Assembly (NCBI RefSeq): GCF_006149045.1
Contig: NZ_VBSN01000027.1
Location: forward strand, 186,001-250,000
Reading direction: 5' to 3'
DNA: 64,000 nucleotides
Origin: Dyadobacter flavalbus
GTDB lineage: Bacteria > Bacteroidota > Bacteroidia > Cytophagales > Spirosomataceae
The notes beneath the pieces are model-generated. The model searched no databases, was not told where the DNA came from, and worked only from the letters and a program-made list of their open reading frames with translations. Within the stretch, counting starts at the first letter, position 1; every line of letters starts with the position of its first letter. Positions 52,435 to 61,686 of the stretch are shown here, in pieces. The translations under genes and the position numbers were made by a program.

Positions 52435-52742
52435 ATATGATTCCGATACAACATTACCTTCTGGTCGGCGCAGCGCTGTTCAGCATTGGACTGGCTATTG
52501 CAGTAACCAAGCGGCATTTTATAGGAATTCTGCTGGGAATAGAGCTGATGCTGAATGCAGTGAATATCAATCTTGTCGCTTTCAGCCGGCATGATCCTGA
52601 AAAACTGAGCGGACAACTTTTTTCTCTTTTTGTGATTGTGGTTGCAGCAGCCGAAGTTACCGTTGCACTCGGCATTATTTTAAGGGTTTACGGCCGTTTC
52701 AGAACAGTGGATCCGGATGAAGTAAGTGAGTTGAAAAAGTAA
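52431..52742 (+). CDS. nuoK: NADH-quinone oxidoreductase subunit K
   Basis: 103 residues, three transmembrane helices, usual length. The conserved acidic residues of the family are in GILLGIELMLNAVNINLVAFS (Glu in the second helix) and VVAAAEVTVALGIIL (Glu in the third), both needed for proton translocation. The gene is translationally coupled to nuoJ. The expected nuoL does not follow. Confidence 0.95.
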   Translation: MNMIPIQHYLLVGAALFSIGLAIAVTKRHFIGILLGIELMLNAVNINLVAFSRHDPEKLSGQLFSLFVIVVAAAEVTVALGIILRVYGRFRTVDPDEVSELKK

Positions 52743-52766
52743 ATGGCAGCTCACGTCTGAAATTTT

Positions 52767-53213
52767 ATGAACTGGTTTTTTTTACTTCTGGCTTTTCTGA
52801 TCGGTATCAGCAATGCGGTTCAATCCGGTGTAAATGCGCAACTGCGTGAATCGCTCAACAATCCGATCCTTGCGGCAGTTACTTCTTTTCTGGTCGGGCT
52901 TGCTGTTCTGCTGATTGCTTTTGCATGTTTTAATCAAAGTCCGGTTCCGGGATTCAGCCAGATCCGGCAAATTCCCTGGATTCGATTTACAGGCGGTATT
53001 TTCGGTGCATTTTACATCATTACAGTAATATTCATTATCCGGGAAATAGGGCCTGCCAATATGATTTGTCTGGTTATAGCCGGACAAATGGTTGCAGCAA
53101 TCACCATTGATCATTACGGTCTGCAGGGATTTGCCGTACATCAAATTACATTGCCAAGAATACTCGGAGTAATACTGCTGGTTATCGGCGTTTATCTGAT
53201 CCTTAAAAACTAG
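52767..53213 (+). CDS. DMT-superfamily transporter (YdcZ/DUF606 type)
   Basis: 148 residues with about five transmembrane helices. The duplicated-half DMT family pattern LIGISNAVQSGVNAQLRESL and AGQMVAAITIDHYGL is typical of the short YdcZ group, which may act as a dimer. The substrate is unknown. It lies 24 bp after nuoK and may be cotranscribed. A good terminator follows. Confidence 0.85.
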   Translation: MNWFFLLLAFLIGISNAVQSGVNAQLRESLNNPILAAVTSFLVGLAVLLIAFACFNQSPVPGFSQIRQIPWIRFTGGIFGAFYIITVIFIIREIGPANMICLVIAGQMVAAITIDHYGLQGFAVHQITLPRILGVILLVIGVYLILKN

Positions 53214-53221
53214 CTTTAAAG

Positions 53222-53257
53222 CAAAAAAGCAGCCATTTATAAAAATGCTGCTTTTTT
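53222..53257 (+). terminator. Terminator after the nuoIJK-DMT run
   Basis: A 12-bp stem (CAAAAAAGCAGC and GCTGCTTTTTTG) with a loop of about 12 bases and a T-rich 3' arm, 9 bp after the stop of the DMT gene. Confidence 0.75.
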
Positions 53258-53280
53258 GTTACTCAACAAACTGATATGAA

Positions 53281-53796
53281 TTAAGGAATACGGTTAAATA
53301 CGAACAAATCGACGAAAACCCATTTATTGTTTTCCATCTTGCCTCTTTGAATTACCAGCTGGTTCTGCGAACGTCTTTCATAAATGATCCTTACAGAAAC
53401 ATCGTCTTTTTCAAATAAAGCCTGGTTTTTCTTGGCTTCAATAAAATTGTAACGGTCCGAAACTTCTTTTTCTTCAAGTGCTATCAAGCCCGGCTTGAAA
53501 TGTTTTACCATGGCAACTGGCCCTTTTTCAGTTTGTTCAAAGGCAAAAACCTCGTAAAGCGCAGGTTTGTCATCTTTGATCATGCGAATGTAACCCATGA
53601 TATTATTTCCTGCCGGAGCTGTCCATGATGCTTCAATCGGACCGCCGTTGTAATTTCCCAGCCAGTGACCTTCAAGAAAGCTGATGTCATTGAGCGTTCC
53701 GGTTTTTGTTTGAGCCTGTGCAAAAGCGGCAAATAAAAAGAAAGTAAAGATTAAGCTGTAAGTTTTAATGGACTGTGGTTTCCTGAACTGGATCAT
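53281..53796 (-). CDS. DUF6265-like secreted protein
   Basis: 171 residues with a signal peptide (SLIFTFFLFAAFAQAQ). The mature part starts DISFLEGHWLGNYNGGPIEASWTAP and continues with GNNIMGYIRMIKDDKPALYEVF, a lipocalin-like pattern seen in the DUF6265 family. It is probably a small periplasmic beta-barrel that binds a hydrophobic ligand. No function has been shown. It stands alone. Confidence 0.75.
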   Translation of the reverse strand: MIQFRKPQSIKTYSLIFTFFLFAAFAQAQTKTGTLNDISFLEGHWLGNYNGGPIEASWTAPAGNNIMGYIRMIKDDKPALYEVFAFEQTEKGPVAMVKHFKPGLIALEEKEVSDRYNFIEAKKNQALFEKDDVSVRIIYERRSQNQLVIQRGKMENNKWVFVDLFVFNRIP

Positions 53797-53942
53797 CTGG
53801 ATTTAGGTTTTTATTTAAAGAAGCAAGATACAGGAAATACAACTTTCCGTACAAGCATTTTTTTAAATAGACTTACTTGCGGGATCAAATTTTGGTAAAA
53901 CGGTATGCTGCAAAATCAGGATTCCGGGTTTACAGATACAAA

Positions 53943-53973
53943 AAAAGCCGTTCTGAATATCAGAACGGCTTTT
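53943..53973 (-). terminator. Terminator after purF
   Basis: A 13-bp perfect stem (AAAAGCCGTTCTG / CAGAACGGCTTTT) with a 5-base loop, 19 bp past the purF stop and with a T run on the minus strand. Confidence 0.88.
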
Positions 53974-53991
53974 AACAAACCTTAATTTATA

Positions 53992-55884
53992 TTAATAAGC
54001 TCTTTCCAGTTTGCCTTCGTAAGAATTGGAAAATGCTTTGTTGACTACTTTATTTCCTCCCAAAGTCGGGTAATTACCTGTAAAATACCAGTCGCCAAGA
54101 TGATCCGGGCAGGCTTTATGAAGGTTTTCAACCGTTTGGAAAACTACTGAAATCTCTGCGTTCAAGTCTTTCGGACGAATGATTTCGGCGATTTTATCCG
54201 AAATTTCCTTGTCAGTAAAAGGCTCGTAAAGTGCTTTTACGTAATTGGTATGATACGGATTTTTGGTAGCAAGGGAAGTAACGCTTTGTGTATACACATC
54301 TTCCAGCAAGTATTCCAGATCACGTTCTTCCAATAGTTTCAGAACCGCGCGGTAAGCAACAAAATCTTTCATTTTCGACATGTCAATACCGTAGCAGTCT
54401 GGGAAACGGATTTGCGGGGCAGAAGAAGCGACTACAATTTTCTTCGGGCTCAGACGATCAAGCATCGTCAGAATGCTTTTTTCAAGCGTCGTTCCGCGTA
54501 CGATGGAATCATCAATAATAACGACCGTATCCACATTTTTACGCACAACCTCGAAAGTTGTATCGTAAACGCTTGAAACCATATCGTCGCGCAAGGCATC
54601 GGCCGTGATAAAAGTCCTGGATTTTACATCTTTCGTTACCAGTTTTTCAATTCTCGGCCTGAAAGAAAGCACTTTATCCAGATCGGCTTCAAAAAGAATT
54701 CCTTCCATAATCGCCTGTTTGCGCTTTTTGGCGAGATATTCTTCCAACCCTTCGATCATTCCCAGAAACGCCGTTTCGGCCGTGTTCGGAATGTATGAGA
54801 AAATGGTGTTTTCAAGATCGTAATTGATCTCCTTCAGAATCTGCGGAATCAGCAGTTTTCCAAGCTGCTTGCGTTCGTAATAAATATCCGGATCGGTTCC
54901 TCTTGAAAAATAAATCCTTTCAAAGCTGCACGAGCGTTTTTCAAGTTTCGGCAGAATCGGGAATTCATTGTACTCCCCGTTTTTGTCAATAATCAGGGCT
55001 GAACCCGGCGTAATTTCCTGGATCTGGCCGTAGTCCACGTTAAAAGCAGCTTTTATAGCCTGTTTTTCAGAAGCGACAACCACAACTTCATCGTCAGCAT
55101 AATAAAATGCCGGACGGATTCCCGCCGGGTCACGGATGACGAAAGAAGCGCCGTAGCCGGTAAGACCGCACATGGCATAACCGCCGTCAAAGTCGCGGCA
55201 CGATCTGTAAAGCAGTCGCTGAAGATCAATATTTTCTTCTATAACATCGGAAAGTGTCGGATTTTCATAAATTCCCTTGAATCGTTCGAAAACCCTCTGA
55301 TTTTCTTCATCCAGGAAATGTCCAATTTTTTCCATTACCGTTACGGTATCCACTTTTTCTTTCGGGTGTTGTCCCAGAGAAACCAGTTTACCGAAAAGTT
55401 CATCCACGTTGGTCATGTTGAAATTTCCCGCCATGACCAGGTTCCGGCTTCTCCAGTTGCTCTGGCGGAGCATCGGGTGGCAGTTTTCAACTTCATTGGA
55501 GCCATGCGTTCCATAACGCAAATGTCCGAGCCAGACCTCGCCGGTAAAAGCAAGGTTTTCCTGCAGCCACTTTGCGTCATTGGCGCGGTCCTTGTTGTTT
55601 TTTAAACCTTTTCTGAATTTCTTGTGGATTTTGGAAAAGATGTCCGTAAGAGGCTGAGGTTCAACGGACCTGTATCTGCTAATGTATCGTTTCCCTGGCG
55701 GGACATCTATTTTGATATTGGCAACTCCGGCTCCATCCTGTCCCCGGTTTACCTGTTTTTCCATCATTACCGACAGTTTGTGCACGGCATATAGCGGCGT
55801 TTCATACTTATCGATGTAATATTGATATGGTTTCCTAAGACGGATCAGTGCTATACCGCACTCGTGCTTAATGGCGTCGCTCAT
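53992..55884 (-). CDS. purF: Amidophosphoribosyltransferase (PurF)
   Basis: 630 residues, longer than the usual about 470-505. Residues 1-280 form the glutamine amidotransferase domain (HECGIALIRL with catalytic Cys9, NRGQDGAGVANI, LRYGTHG); the C-terminal half holds the phosphoribosyltransferase with VVIIDDSIVRGTT near residues 451-464. Cys9 is not at the N-terminus, so either eight residues are removed or this variant does not need processing. Bacteroidota commonly carry such a long PurF-like paralogue. It catalyses the first step of purine synthesis. An exact -7 box lies about 110 bp upstream, and a terminator follows. Confidence 0.85.
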   Translation of the reverse strand: MSDAIKHECGIALIRLRKPYQYYIDKYETPLYAVHKLSVMMEKQVNRGQDGAGVANIKIDVPPGKRYISRYRSVEPQPLTDIFSKIHKKFRKGLKNNKDRANDAKWLQENLAFTGEVWLGHLRYGTHGSNEVENCHPMLRQSNWRSRNLVMAGNFNMTNVDELFGKLVSLGQHPKEKVDTVTVMEKIGHFLDEENQRVFERFKGIYENPTLSDVIEENIDLQRLLYRSCRDFDGGYAMCGLTGYGASFVIRDPAGIRPAFYYADDEVVVVASEKQAIKAAFNVDYGQIQEITPGSALIIDKNGEYNEFPILPKLEKRSCSFERIYFSRGTDPDIYYERKQLGKLLIPQILKEINYDLENTIFSYIPNTAETAFLGMIEGLEEYLAKKRKQAIMEGILFEADLDKVLSFRPRIEKLVTKDVKSRTFITADALRDDMVSSVYDTTFEVVRKNVDTVVIIDDSIVRGTTLEKSILTMLDRLSPKKIVVASSAPQIRFPDCYGIDMSKMKDFVAYRAVLKLLEERDLEYLLEDVYTQSVTSLATKNPYHTNYVKALYEPFTDKEISDKIAEIIRPKDLNAEISVVFQTVENLHKACPDHLGDWYFTGNYPTLGGNKVVNKAFSNSYEGKLERAY

Positions 55885-55989
55885 AAGAAGAGATATGCGT
55901 TAGAAACATTTTTGTTTGCTGGTCTGCAAAGCGTATTCGCTGAATAATAACGGAACGAATTTGCATTCCTGTTTAGTTCGCTAATAGTA

Positions 55990-55997
55990 CAAAGGTA
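55990..55997 (-). promoter_or_regulatory. purF promoter, -7 box
   Basis: TACCTTTG on the minus strand, an exact TAnnTTTG. TTTG stands 24 bp upstream, slightly far for a -33 box. The leader to the start codon would be about 100 bases. Confidence 0.5.
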
Positions 55998-56208
55998 CAA
56001 ATCCTTTAGCTTAAAAAACTCCAAAACCATTCTGATTTTTAAATCTTTAATCGTAAAAAAACAATACCGGATAATAAAAACATTGCTGGGATTCTGCACG
56101 CGTCTAATCTGGAAATTGTCAGGCACTTTAAAATGCTGTTAATTACAGGATCAGGTTTCAAGTATTGGAAAGATAACTAAATTTGATCAAATGGCTTAAT
56201 TTAAAATT

Positions 56209-56904
56209 ATGTTATACAAAACCAAAGGCGTGGCATTAAGTTACATCCGTTACCGGGAATCTTCCATTATTGCAAAAATCTATACCGAAACCTTTGGAAT
56301 ACAGAGTTATATCGTAAATGGAATAAGAAGCAGCAAGTCCAAATCGAACCGGATTGCGCTTTTTCAGCCGCTTACTTTGCTGGATTTGGTCGTTTATCAC
56401 AGGGAAAAAGAAGATACCGTTCACAGGATTTCGGAAATCAAATGCTATGCGCCTTTTCTGACGGTCCCTTATGACGTGATTAAGTCCAGTCTTGCGCTTT
56501 TTATGACCGAAATCCTTGCCAAGACGTTAAAGGAAGAAGAAAGCAATCCGTATCTTTTTCAGTTTATTGAAAACTCGGTTTTGTACCTCGACGCAGCCGA
56601 AAACAAGTTTGAAAACTTTCATATTCAGTTCCTTATACAGCTTGCATCATTTCTGGGCTTCGGGATAGAAACGATTCAGGATCTGGAAAATGAACTGAAA
56701 AGCAATCATTATCCGGACGCGCTGGATGCTTCGGAATTCGATGCGACCGAGCAGCTGATCCGGCACGGATACGGGCTGAGCGTTCCGATGAACAGAAGCC
56801 AGCGGATCAGGATTCTGGAAAAGCTGCTTTTCTTTTACAAAATTCACATGGACGCGCTTGGCGAGATCAAATCCATGGAAGTGTTGCGTGAAGTGTTGAA
56901 ATAA
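56209..56904 (+). CDS. recO: DNA repair protein RecO
   Basis: 231 residues, the normal length. The N-terminal OB fold (TKGVALSYIRYRESSIIAKIYTETFG, QSYIVNGIRSSKSK) is followed by the helical RecO C-terminal part (LALFMTEILAKTL, FLIQLASFLGFG). RecO loads RecA with RecR on gapped DNA. The zinc-finger cysteines of some RecO proteins are not present, as is usual in Bacteroidota. It stands as a single gene. Confidence 0.9.
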   Translation: MLYKTKGVALSYIRYRESSIIAKIYTETFGIQSYIVNGIRSSKSKSNRIALFQPLTLLDLVVYHREKEDTVHRISEIKCYAPFLTVPYDVIKSSLALFMTEILAKTLKEEESNPYLFQFIENSVLYLDAAENKFENFHIQFLIQLASFLGFGIETIQDLENELKSNHYPDALDASEFDATEQLIRHGYGLSVPMNRSQRIRILEKLLFFYKIHMDALGEIKSMEVLREVLK

Positions 56905-56960
56905 AAGGAAATTTGTGGCATAATTTTGATGACGTATACCGCATAATTAAACATGAAGCC

Positions 56961-57662
56961 ATGAAACATTTTCTTTTAGCCATCCATTTACTTGTTTCCG
57001 CTTATGCTTTCGGGCAAGTTCCCAAAGGAGCGTGGAAATCGCAGGAGCCGACCGGCAGCACTTCCACACTGATTGTAGCGGACAATTATCTTTCCATTGC
57101 ATCATATAGTGTAGGAAATAAATATTTCGAGCGTGCAGAAGGCGGGCCTTTTACAATGAATGGCAACAAAATGACTTATACGCCTGAATTCAATTCGGCG
57201 GATACTGCAAAAGTCGGCATTCCGGTGGAATTTACAGTAACCATAAAAAGTGGAATTTTAACACTCCGGTATGAGGAAGCCATGGTCTGGATGCGGGTTG
57301 ACGATGCTGCATCTGCTCCGATGGCCGGCGCGTGGCACATCACAGAACGTGCCGCAGAAGGCGGCGAGTTGGTCAAAATTCATCAGGAAGGAACCAGGAA
57401 AACACTGAAACTGCTTTCCGCAACCCGGTTTCAATGGTTTGCGATTGATCCGGCAGTGAAAGGATTTTATGCAACCGGCGGCGGAACTTATAAGGTTCAG
57501 GACGGAAAATACACAGAGAACATTCAGTTTTTCTCAAAGGATAACAACCGCGTGGGCTCTTCCCTGAAATTTGATCACAAACTGGAAAACGGACGGTGGG
57601 ATCACAGCGGTAAAAGCAGTGACGGCAAACCGGTGCATGAAATCTGGGAAAAGATCCAATAA
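56961..57662 (+). CDS. Secreted protein with two lipocalin-like halves
   Basis: 233 residues from ATG 56961 (MKHFLLAIHLLVSAYAFGQ, a signal peptide). Two similar halves (PKGAWKSQEPTGSTSTL and MAGAWHITERAAEGGEL) each begin with the G-x-W motif of lipocalin-like folds and continue with beta strands. It is probably a periplasmic or surface protein that binds a small hydrophobic ligand. Its function is unknown. Confidence 0.68.
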   Translation: MKHFLLAIHLLVSAYAFGQVPKGAWKSQEPTGSTSTLIVADNYLSIASYSVGNKYFERAEGGPFTMNGNKMTYTPEFNSADTAKVGIPVEFTVTIKSGILTLRYEEAMVWMRVDDAASAPMAGAWHITERAAEGGELVKIHQEGTRKTLKLLSATRFQWFAIDPAVKGFYATGGGTYKVQDGKYTENIQFFSKDNNRVGSSLKFDHKLENGRWDHSGKSSDGKPVHEIWEKIQ

Positions 57663-57710
57663 GCGTGCATTATTTAGATTTATTCAAAAGTAATTTGCTT
57701 ATTTTTTTGA

Positions 57711-57914
57711 ATGATTCTAAATAGCTTTTACATTTGTCTGGGTTTAACAGCAAATGGAATGAGCACTTTTAGTTTGAATGAAGCGGTTGTAATTTCTGAT
57801 GAAAATGATTTCTGTATTAAATCATTGAATGACAGTTTGGAATGTGTCTTTAAAAAGTGCTGTGAAAAGTATAAGAAAAAAGGAAAGCATTGTAAAAAGT
57901 GCCCTAAAAAATAA
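57711..57914 (+). CDS. Small cysteine/lysine-rich protein
   Basis: 67 residues, or 51 from Met17. The C-terminus CVFKKCCEKYKKKGKHCKKCPKK holds five cysteines among 13 lysines, a pattern recurring in short Bacteroidota proteins of unknown function. It might bind a metal or nucleic acid. A terminator follows 42 bp after the stop, which supports expression. Confidence 0.5.
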   Translation: MILNSFYICLGLTANGMSTFSLNEAVVISDENDFCIKSLNDSLECVFKKCCEKYKKKGKHCKKCPKK

Positions 57915-57955
57915 GTTCTAAGGCATCAGGCTGCTATACATATCCGAATTTACTG

Positions 57956-57985
57956 AATGGAATGCAGGGCTGTATTCCATTTTTT
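57956..57985 (+). terminator. Terminator after the cysteine-rich gene
   Basis: Stem AATGGAATGCA / TGTATTCCATT with a short loop, one G-T pair, and a T run (57980-57985). Confidence 0.72.
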
Positions 57986-57996
57986 ATGTTCGGAAT

Positions 57997-58728
57997 CTAT
58001 ACTTTTCTTTTCAGTTCGAAATGCTGGCCTAAATAAACCCTGCGCACTACTTCGTCTTCGGCCAGTTCTTCGGCTGTTCCCTGTTTCAGTATTTTTCCTT
58101 CAAACAGAAGATAAGCCCGGTCTGTAATGGACAAGGTTTCATTTACATTGTGATCGGTGATCAGGATGCCGATATTTTTATGTTTCAGCCTGGCAACGAT
58201 GCTTTGAATGTCCTCCACGGCAATCGGGTCCACGCCGGCAAAAGGTTCGTCAAGCAAAATGAACTTCGGATCAACAGCCAGTGACCTTGCAATTTCCGTA
58301 CGGCGGCGTTCGCCTCCCGAAAGCACCATTCCTTTGCTTTTACGGACATGCCCGAGGTGAAATTCCTCGAGCAGTTCTTCCATTTTCAGTTTCTGGTCAT
58401 TTCTGGAAAGGTCTGTCATTTCCAGCACCGCCAGAATATTTTCCTCAACGGTAAGCGTACGGAAAACGGACGCTTCCTGCGCAAGATAACCAAGCCCAAG
58501 CCTTGCGCGCTTGTACATCGGCAGGCTTGTAATATCCTTGTCGTCAAGATATACTTTTCCGCTGTTCGGCTTGACCAATCCGACGGCCATGTAAAAAGAA
58601 GTGGTTTTTCCAGCGCCGTTGGGCCCGAGCAAGCCTACAATTTCACCTTGTTCAACCTGATAACTTACATTATTATTTACAAGACGAACCCCGTATTTCT
58701 TTACAAGGTTTTCGGTTCTTAGAATCAT
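57997..58728 (-). CDS. lptB: LPS export ABC transporter ATP-binding protein LptB
   Basis: 243 residues, usual length. Walker [10 protein letters not shown] is at 35-43, the signature LSGGE at 136-140 and Walker B ILLDE with Asp160/Glu161, followed by the switch His in [22 protein letters not shown] is characteristic of LptB. It powers LptFG to extract lipopolysaccharide from the inner membrane. The partner lptFG is not adjacent. recJ lies 31 bp upstream on the same strand. Confidence 0.94.
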   Translation of the reverse strand: MILRTENLVKKYGVRLVNNNVSYQVEQGEIVGLLGPNGAGKTTSFYMAVGLVKPNSGKVYLDDKDITSLPMYKRARLGLGYLAQEASVFRTLTVEENILAVLEMTDLSRNDQKLKMEELLEEFHLGHVRKSKGMVLSGGERRRTEIARSLAVDPKFILLDEPFAGVDPIAVEDIQSIVARLKHKNIGILITDHNVNETLSITDRAYLLFEGKILKQGTAEELAEDEVVRRVYLGQHFELKRKV

Positions 58729-58759
58729 TGTGCGTTTGTTGTGAGTTTCTGAAATTGCT

Positions 58760-60472
58760 TCAATGAATTTTGATGTCTTTCAGAGACAATTGTAACGTTT
58801 TTTTATCCCGGAAGTTATTTTCTTCCAGGCAATAGCAAATTGAAAAAGGCTTTCCGCTTATCAAATCAGGATAAAAGCGTGACATACCAAAGCCGACTGC
58901 GGTGAACACATCCGAATCATTCTGCTTTACTTCAAATTTGATGTGTTTCTCTTTCATCAGCGTCGGCCTTCCGGCCAGTGTAACATTGCGCGATTCAAAT
59001 ACGGGCGTCATATTGCCCGGCCCGAACGGGCCCATCTGCCGGAGAATATTATAGAATTTGGGATTAATGGCTTCCAGTTCCAGCGGCATGTCAATATTGA
59101 TCATCGGCACAAGCTGATCCGGAAGAATGCGGCTGCTGACAATATCATTGAAACGCGTCCTGAAAGCTTCAACATTTTGCAAAGGCAATGTAAGTCCGGC
59201 TGCGAACGTATGCCCGCCGTATTGTTCCAGCAGATCGGCGCATTCTTCAATGGCTTCATACACGTCAAAACCCGGGACCGAACGCGCAGAACCGGCAGCT
59301 TTGCCGTGCGATTGTGTAAGTATAATCGTAGGACGGTGATATTTTTCAATGCAGCGGCTTGCCACAATTCCGATAACCCCTTTATGCCAGTCTTCTTTAT
59401 ACAGAACGGTACTTTTTGCATCTGAGAAGAAATCATCGTTTTCAATCATCAGCAGAGCCTGTTCGGTAATGCTCGTGTCAAAATTACGGCGTTCGCTGTT
59501 ATGCCGGTTTATTTCCTGGGCAAATTCCTGCGCTTCTTCATCCAGTTCCGAAAGCAACAATCTTACCGCTTCCTTTGCATGCTTGATTCTTCCCGCAGCA
59601 TTGATTCTAGGCCCCAATCCAAAAACGACATTGGTTATATCCAGCGTACCGTTCAGTCCTGCAATCTGGATCAATGCCTTGATTCCCGTTCTGGGCGCTG
59701 CATTGAGCCTTTGCAAACCGTAATATGCCAGAACCCTGTTTTCACCCGTAATCGGGACAATGTCAGAAGCAATGCTTACAACCAGCAAGTCGAGGTAATC
59801 GTAAAGCAACTTCGGATCCATGTCATGCTGCAAGCAAAATGCCTGCAGTAACTTGAAACCGACGCCGCATCCTGTTAATTCCTTGTAAGGATATTCACAA
59901 TCCGTGCGTTTTGGATCGAGTACGGCTACGGCGGGCGGAAGTTCAGTGCCCGGGCGGTGATGATCGCAAATGATAAAGTCAATTCCTCTTTCAGCGGCAA
60001 CAGTAACTTTGTCAATGGACTTTATGCCGCAATCCAGCGTAACGATTAATGTAAAACCGTTTTCCTTGGCCCATTCAATACTTTGCCATGAAACGCCGTA
60101 ACCTTCTTCGTAGCGGTCGGGAATGTAATAATCGAGATGGGCGTAAATTCTTTTCAGGAATCCGTAGAACAATGCGACCGAAGTTGTGCCGTCCACATCG
60201 TAATCGCCATAAATCAGTATTTTTTCTCCGTTTGCAATGGCCGAAGTAATTCTTTCAACGGCAAGGCTCATATCCTTCATCAGAAAAGGATCGTGAAGGT
60301 GAGCAAGATCCGGCCTGAAAAAAAGCCGTGACTGTTCGAAATCGTGAATGCCGCGTTGTACCAGCAGGCGGGCCAAGGGCAAACTTACTTTTAAAGATTC
60401 TGCCAGTTCCTGAGCAACCTGTTGTTGTTCAGTAGTGAATTCAGTGTTGTGTATCCAGCGTTTTTCAATCAT
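58760..60472 (-). CDS. recJ: Single-stranded-DNA-specific exonuclease RecJ
   Basis: About 570 residues from ATG 60472 ([16 protein letters not shown]), the usual family start; an upstream Met at 60532 has no family similarity. The DHH motif [15 protein letters not shown] puts Asp90, Asp92 and Asp94 in line, and DHH itself is in [27 protein letters not shown] and the C-terminal DHHA1 portion follow. RecJ degrades 5' ends for recombination and mismatch repair. A -7 box ends 5 bp before the start codon, suggesting a leaderless or very short leader mRNA. Confidence 0.93.
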   Translation of the reverse strand: MIEKRWIHNTEFTTEQQQVAQELAESLKVSLPLARLLVQRGIHDFEQSRLFFRPDLAHLHDPFLMKDMSLAVERITSAIANGEKILIYGDYDVDGTTSVALFYGFLKRIYAHLDYYIPDRYEEGYGVSWQSIEWAKENGFTLIVTLDCGIKSIDKVTVAAERGIDFIICDHHRPGTELPPAVAVLDPKRTDCEYPYKELTGCGVGFKLLQAFCLQHDMDPKLLYDYLDLLVVSIASDIVPITGENRVLAYYGLQRLNAAPRTGIKALIQIAGLNGTLDITNVVFGLGPRINAAGRIKHAKEAVRLLLSELDEEAQEFAQEINRHNSERRNFDTSITEQALLMIENDDFFSDAKSTVLYKEDWHKGVIGIVASRCIEKYHRPTIILTQSHGKAAGSARSVPGFDVYEAIEECADLLEQYGGHTFAAGLTLPLQNVEAFRTRFNDIVSSRILPDQLVPMINIDMPLELEAINPKFYNILRQMGPFGPGNMTPVFESRNVTLAGRPTLMKEKHIKFEVKQNDSDVFTAVGFGMSRFYPDLISGKPFSICYCLEENNFRDKKTLQLSLKDIKIH

Positions 60473-60476
60473 AACA

Positions 60477-60484
60477 CAAAGATA
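60477..60484 (-). promoter_or_regulatory. recJ promoter, -7 box next to the start codon
   Basis: Minus strand TATCTTTG (exact consensus) is followed by TGTT and then the ATG of recJ. Transcription would start at or next to the start codon. Confidence 0.5.
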
Positions 60485-60556
60485 ATCGGATTCTCGCAAG
60501 CGTGTATCAAAATCTAATATCACTCCAAACAACAGGAAAAGCTGGTTGAAAGCGCT

Positions 60557-60564
60557 TATCTTTG
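60557..60564 (+). promoter_or_regulatory. ruvX promoter, -7 box
   Basis: TATCTTTG on the plus strand, an exact TAnnTTTG, 26 bp before the ruvX start. It is divergent from the recJ box at 60477-60484. No standard -33 is evident. Confidence 0.55.
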
Positions 60565-60590
60565 TGAATTATTAACATACTTTAAGATAA

Positions 60591-61007
60591 ATGCCCCGTC
60601 TTCTGGCAATTGATTATGGTTCCAAACGCTGCGGAATAGCTGTAACAGATCCTCTGCAGATTATTGCAACGGCTCTTGAAACGGTTCGGACACATGATCT
60701 TCCGGATTTTTTAAAGAAATATACGGTGCAGGAAAATGTCGAGGCGTTTATTATCGGGATGCCGAAAAAGCTTGATAATACAGACAGCGAAAATGCAGCA
60801 AGGGTTAGCGCATTTATAAAAACCCTTAAAAAATCTTTTCCGGATATTCCCGTTCATACACAGGACGAAAGGTTTACTTCTTCCATGGCGCTTCATTCCA
60901 TGATAGCTGCCGGTTCCAAAAAGAGCGACCGACGGGAAAAAGGGAACATAGACAAGATTAGCGCAACGATTATTCTTCAGTCTTATATGGAAAGCAGAAG
61001 ACAATGA
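60591..61007 (+). CDS. ruvX: Holliday junction resolvase-like RuvX (YqgF)
   Basis: 138 residues. MPRLLAIDYGSKRCGIAVTDPLQIIATA is the RNase H-like N-terminus with Asp8; VEAFIIGMPKK and HTQDERFTSSMA are conserved, followed by the DKISATIILQSYME end. YqgF is linked to processing of pre-16S rRNA as well as Holliday junctions. def follows 49 bp downstream. Confidence 0.92.
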   Translation: MPRLLAIDYGSKRCGIAVTDPLQIIATALETVRTHDLPDFLKKYTVQENVEAFIIGMPKKLDNTDSENAARVSAFIKTLKKSFPDIPVHTQDERFTSSMALHSMIAAGSKKSDRREKGNIDKISATIILQSYMESRRQ

Positions 61008-61056
61008 AGCAAGGTTCAAGAAAGTAACTAAAACGAGTACATAATAACCATTACAA

Positions 61057-61644
61057 ATGATTTATCCTATTGTAGCATACGGCGACCCGATACTCAGAAA
61101 GCCTACGCAGTTCATAGAAAAAGATGCACTGGATCTCAAAAAGCTGTCGGAAGATATGTTTGAGACTATGCACGCGGCAAATGGTGTCGGGCTGGCCGCA
61201 CCGCAGATCGGAATGAACATACGGGTTTTTGTTGTGGACGGAACGCCGTTCAGTGAAAAAGATGATGAGGACGAAGACGATGAGCCGGACCTTTCACTGA
61301 CTGATTTCAAAAAGACCTTCATTAATCCCGAAGTGCTGGAAGAATATGGCGAGGAATGGGCGTTTGAAGAAGGCTGCCTCAGCATTCCCGGCATCCGAGG
61401 AGATGTGTACAGACCGGAAAGTCTGAAAATCCGTTACCGCGATACGGACTGGAATGAACATACCGAAGAATATTCAGGAATGGCCGCCAGAATCATTCAG
61501 CACGAATATGACCATTTGCTTGGAAAGCTGTTTGTGGATTATCTGCCGACTTTGAAAAAACAGTTCATCAAGAGAAAGCTGACAGATATTTCGAAAGGCA
61601 ATGTAGATGCAGATTACAGAATGCGGTTTTCCAGCCGTAAATAA
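61057..61644 (+). CDS. def: Peptide deformylase
   Basis: 195 residues. Motif I GVGLAAPQ (43-50), motif II EEGCLSIPG with Cys107, and motif III QHEYDH with His149, Glu150 and His153 form the metal site; the enzyme removes formyl from the initiator methionine. An acidic run (residues about 68-79, KDDEDEDDEPDL) lies between motifs I and II, a surface insertion common in Bacteroidota. ruvX precedes it and a nitrilase gene follows 42 bp downstream. Confidence 0.95.
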   Translation: MIYPIVAYGDPILRKPTQFIEKDALDLKKLSEDMFETMHAANGVGLAAPQIGMNIRVFVVDGTPFSEKDDEDEDDEPDLSLTDFKKTFINPEVLEEYGEEWAFEEGCLSIPGIRGDVYRPESLKIRYRDTDWNEHTEEYSGMAARIIQHEYDHLLGKLFVDYLPTLKKQFIKRKLTDISKGNVDADYRMRFSSRK

Positions 61645-61686
61645 AGTTTTAATGGTTAGTAGAAATATAAACATATCTTCTTGCCA

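Noticed and set aside
55881..56126. 81-codon minus-strand frame upstream of purF
   Set aside because: Overlaps the purF promoter and leader region; no family pattern.
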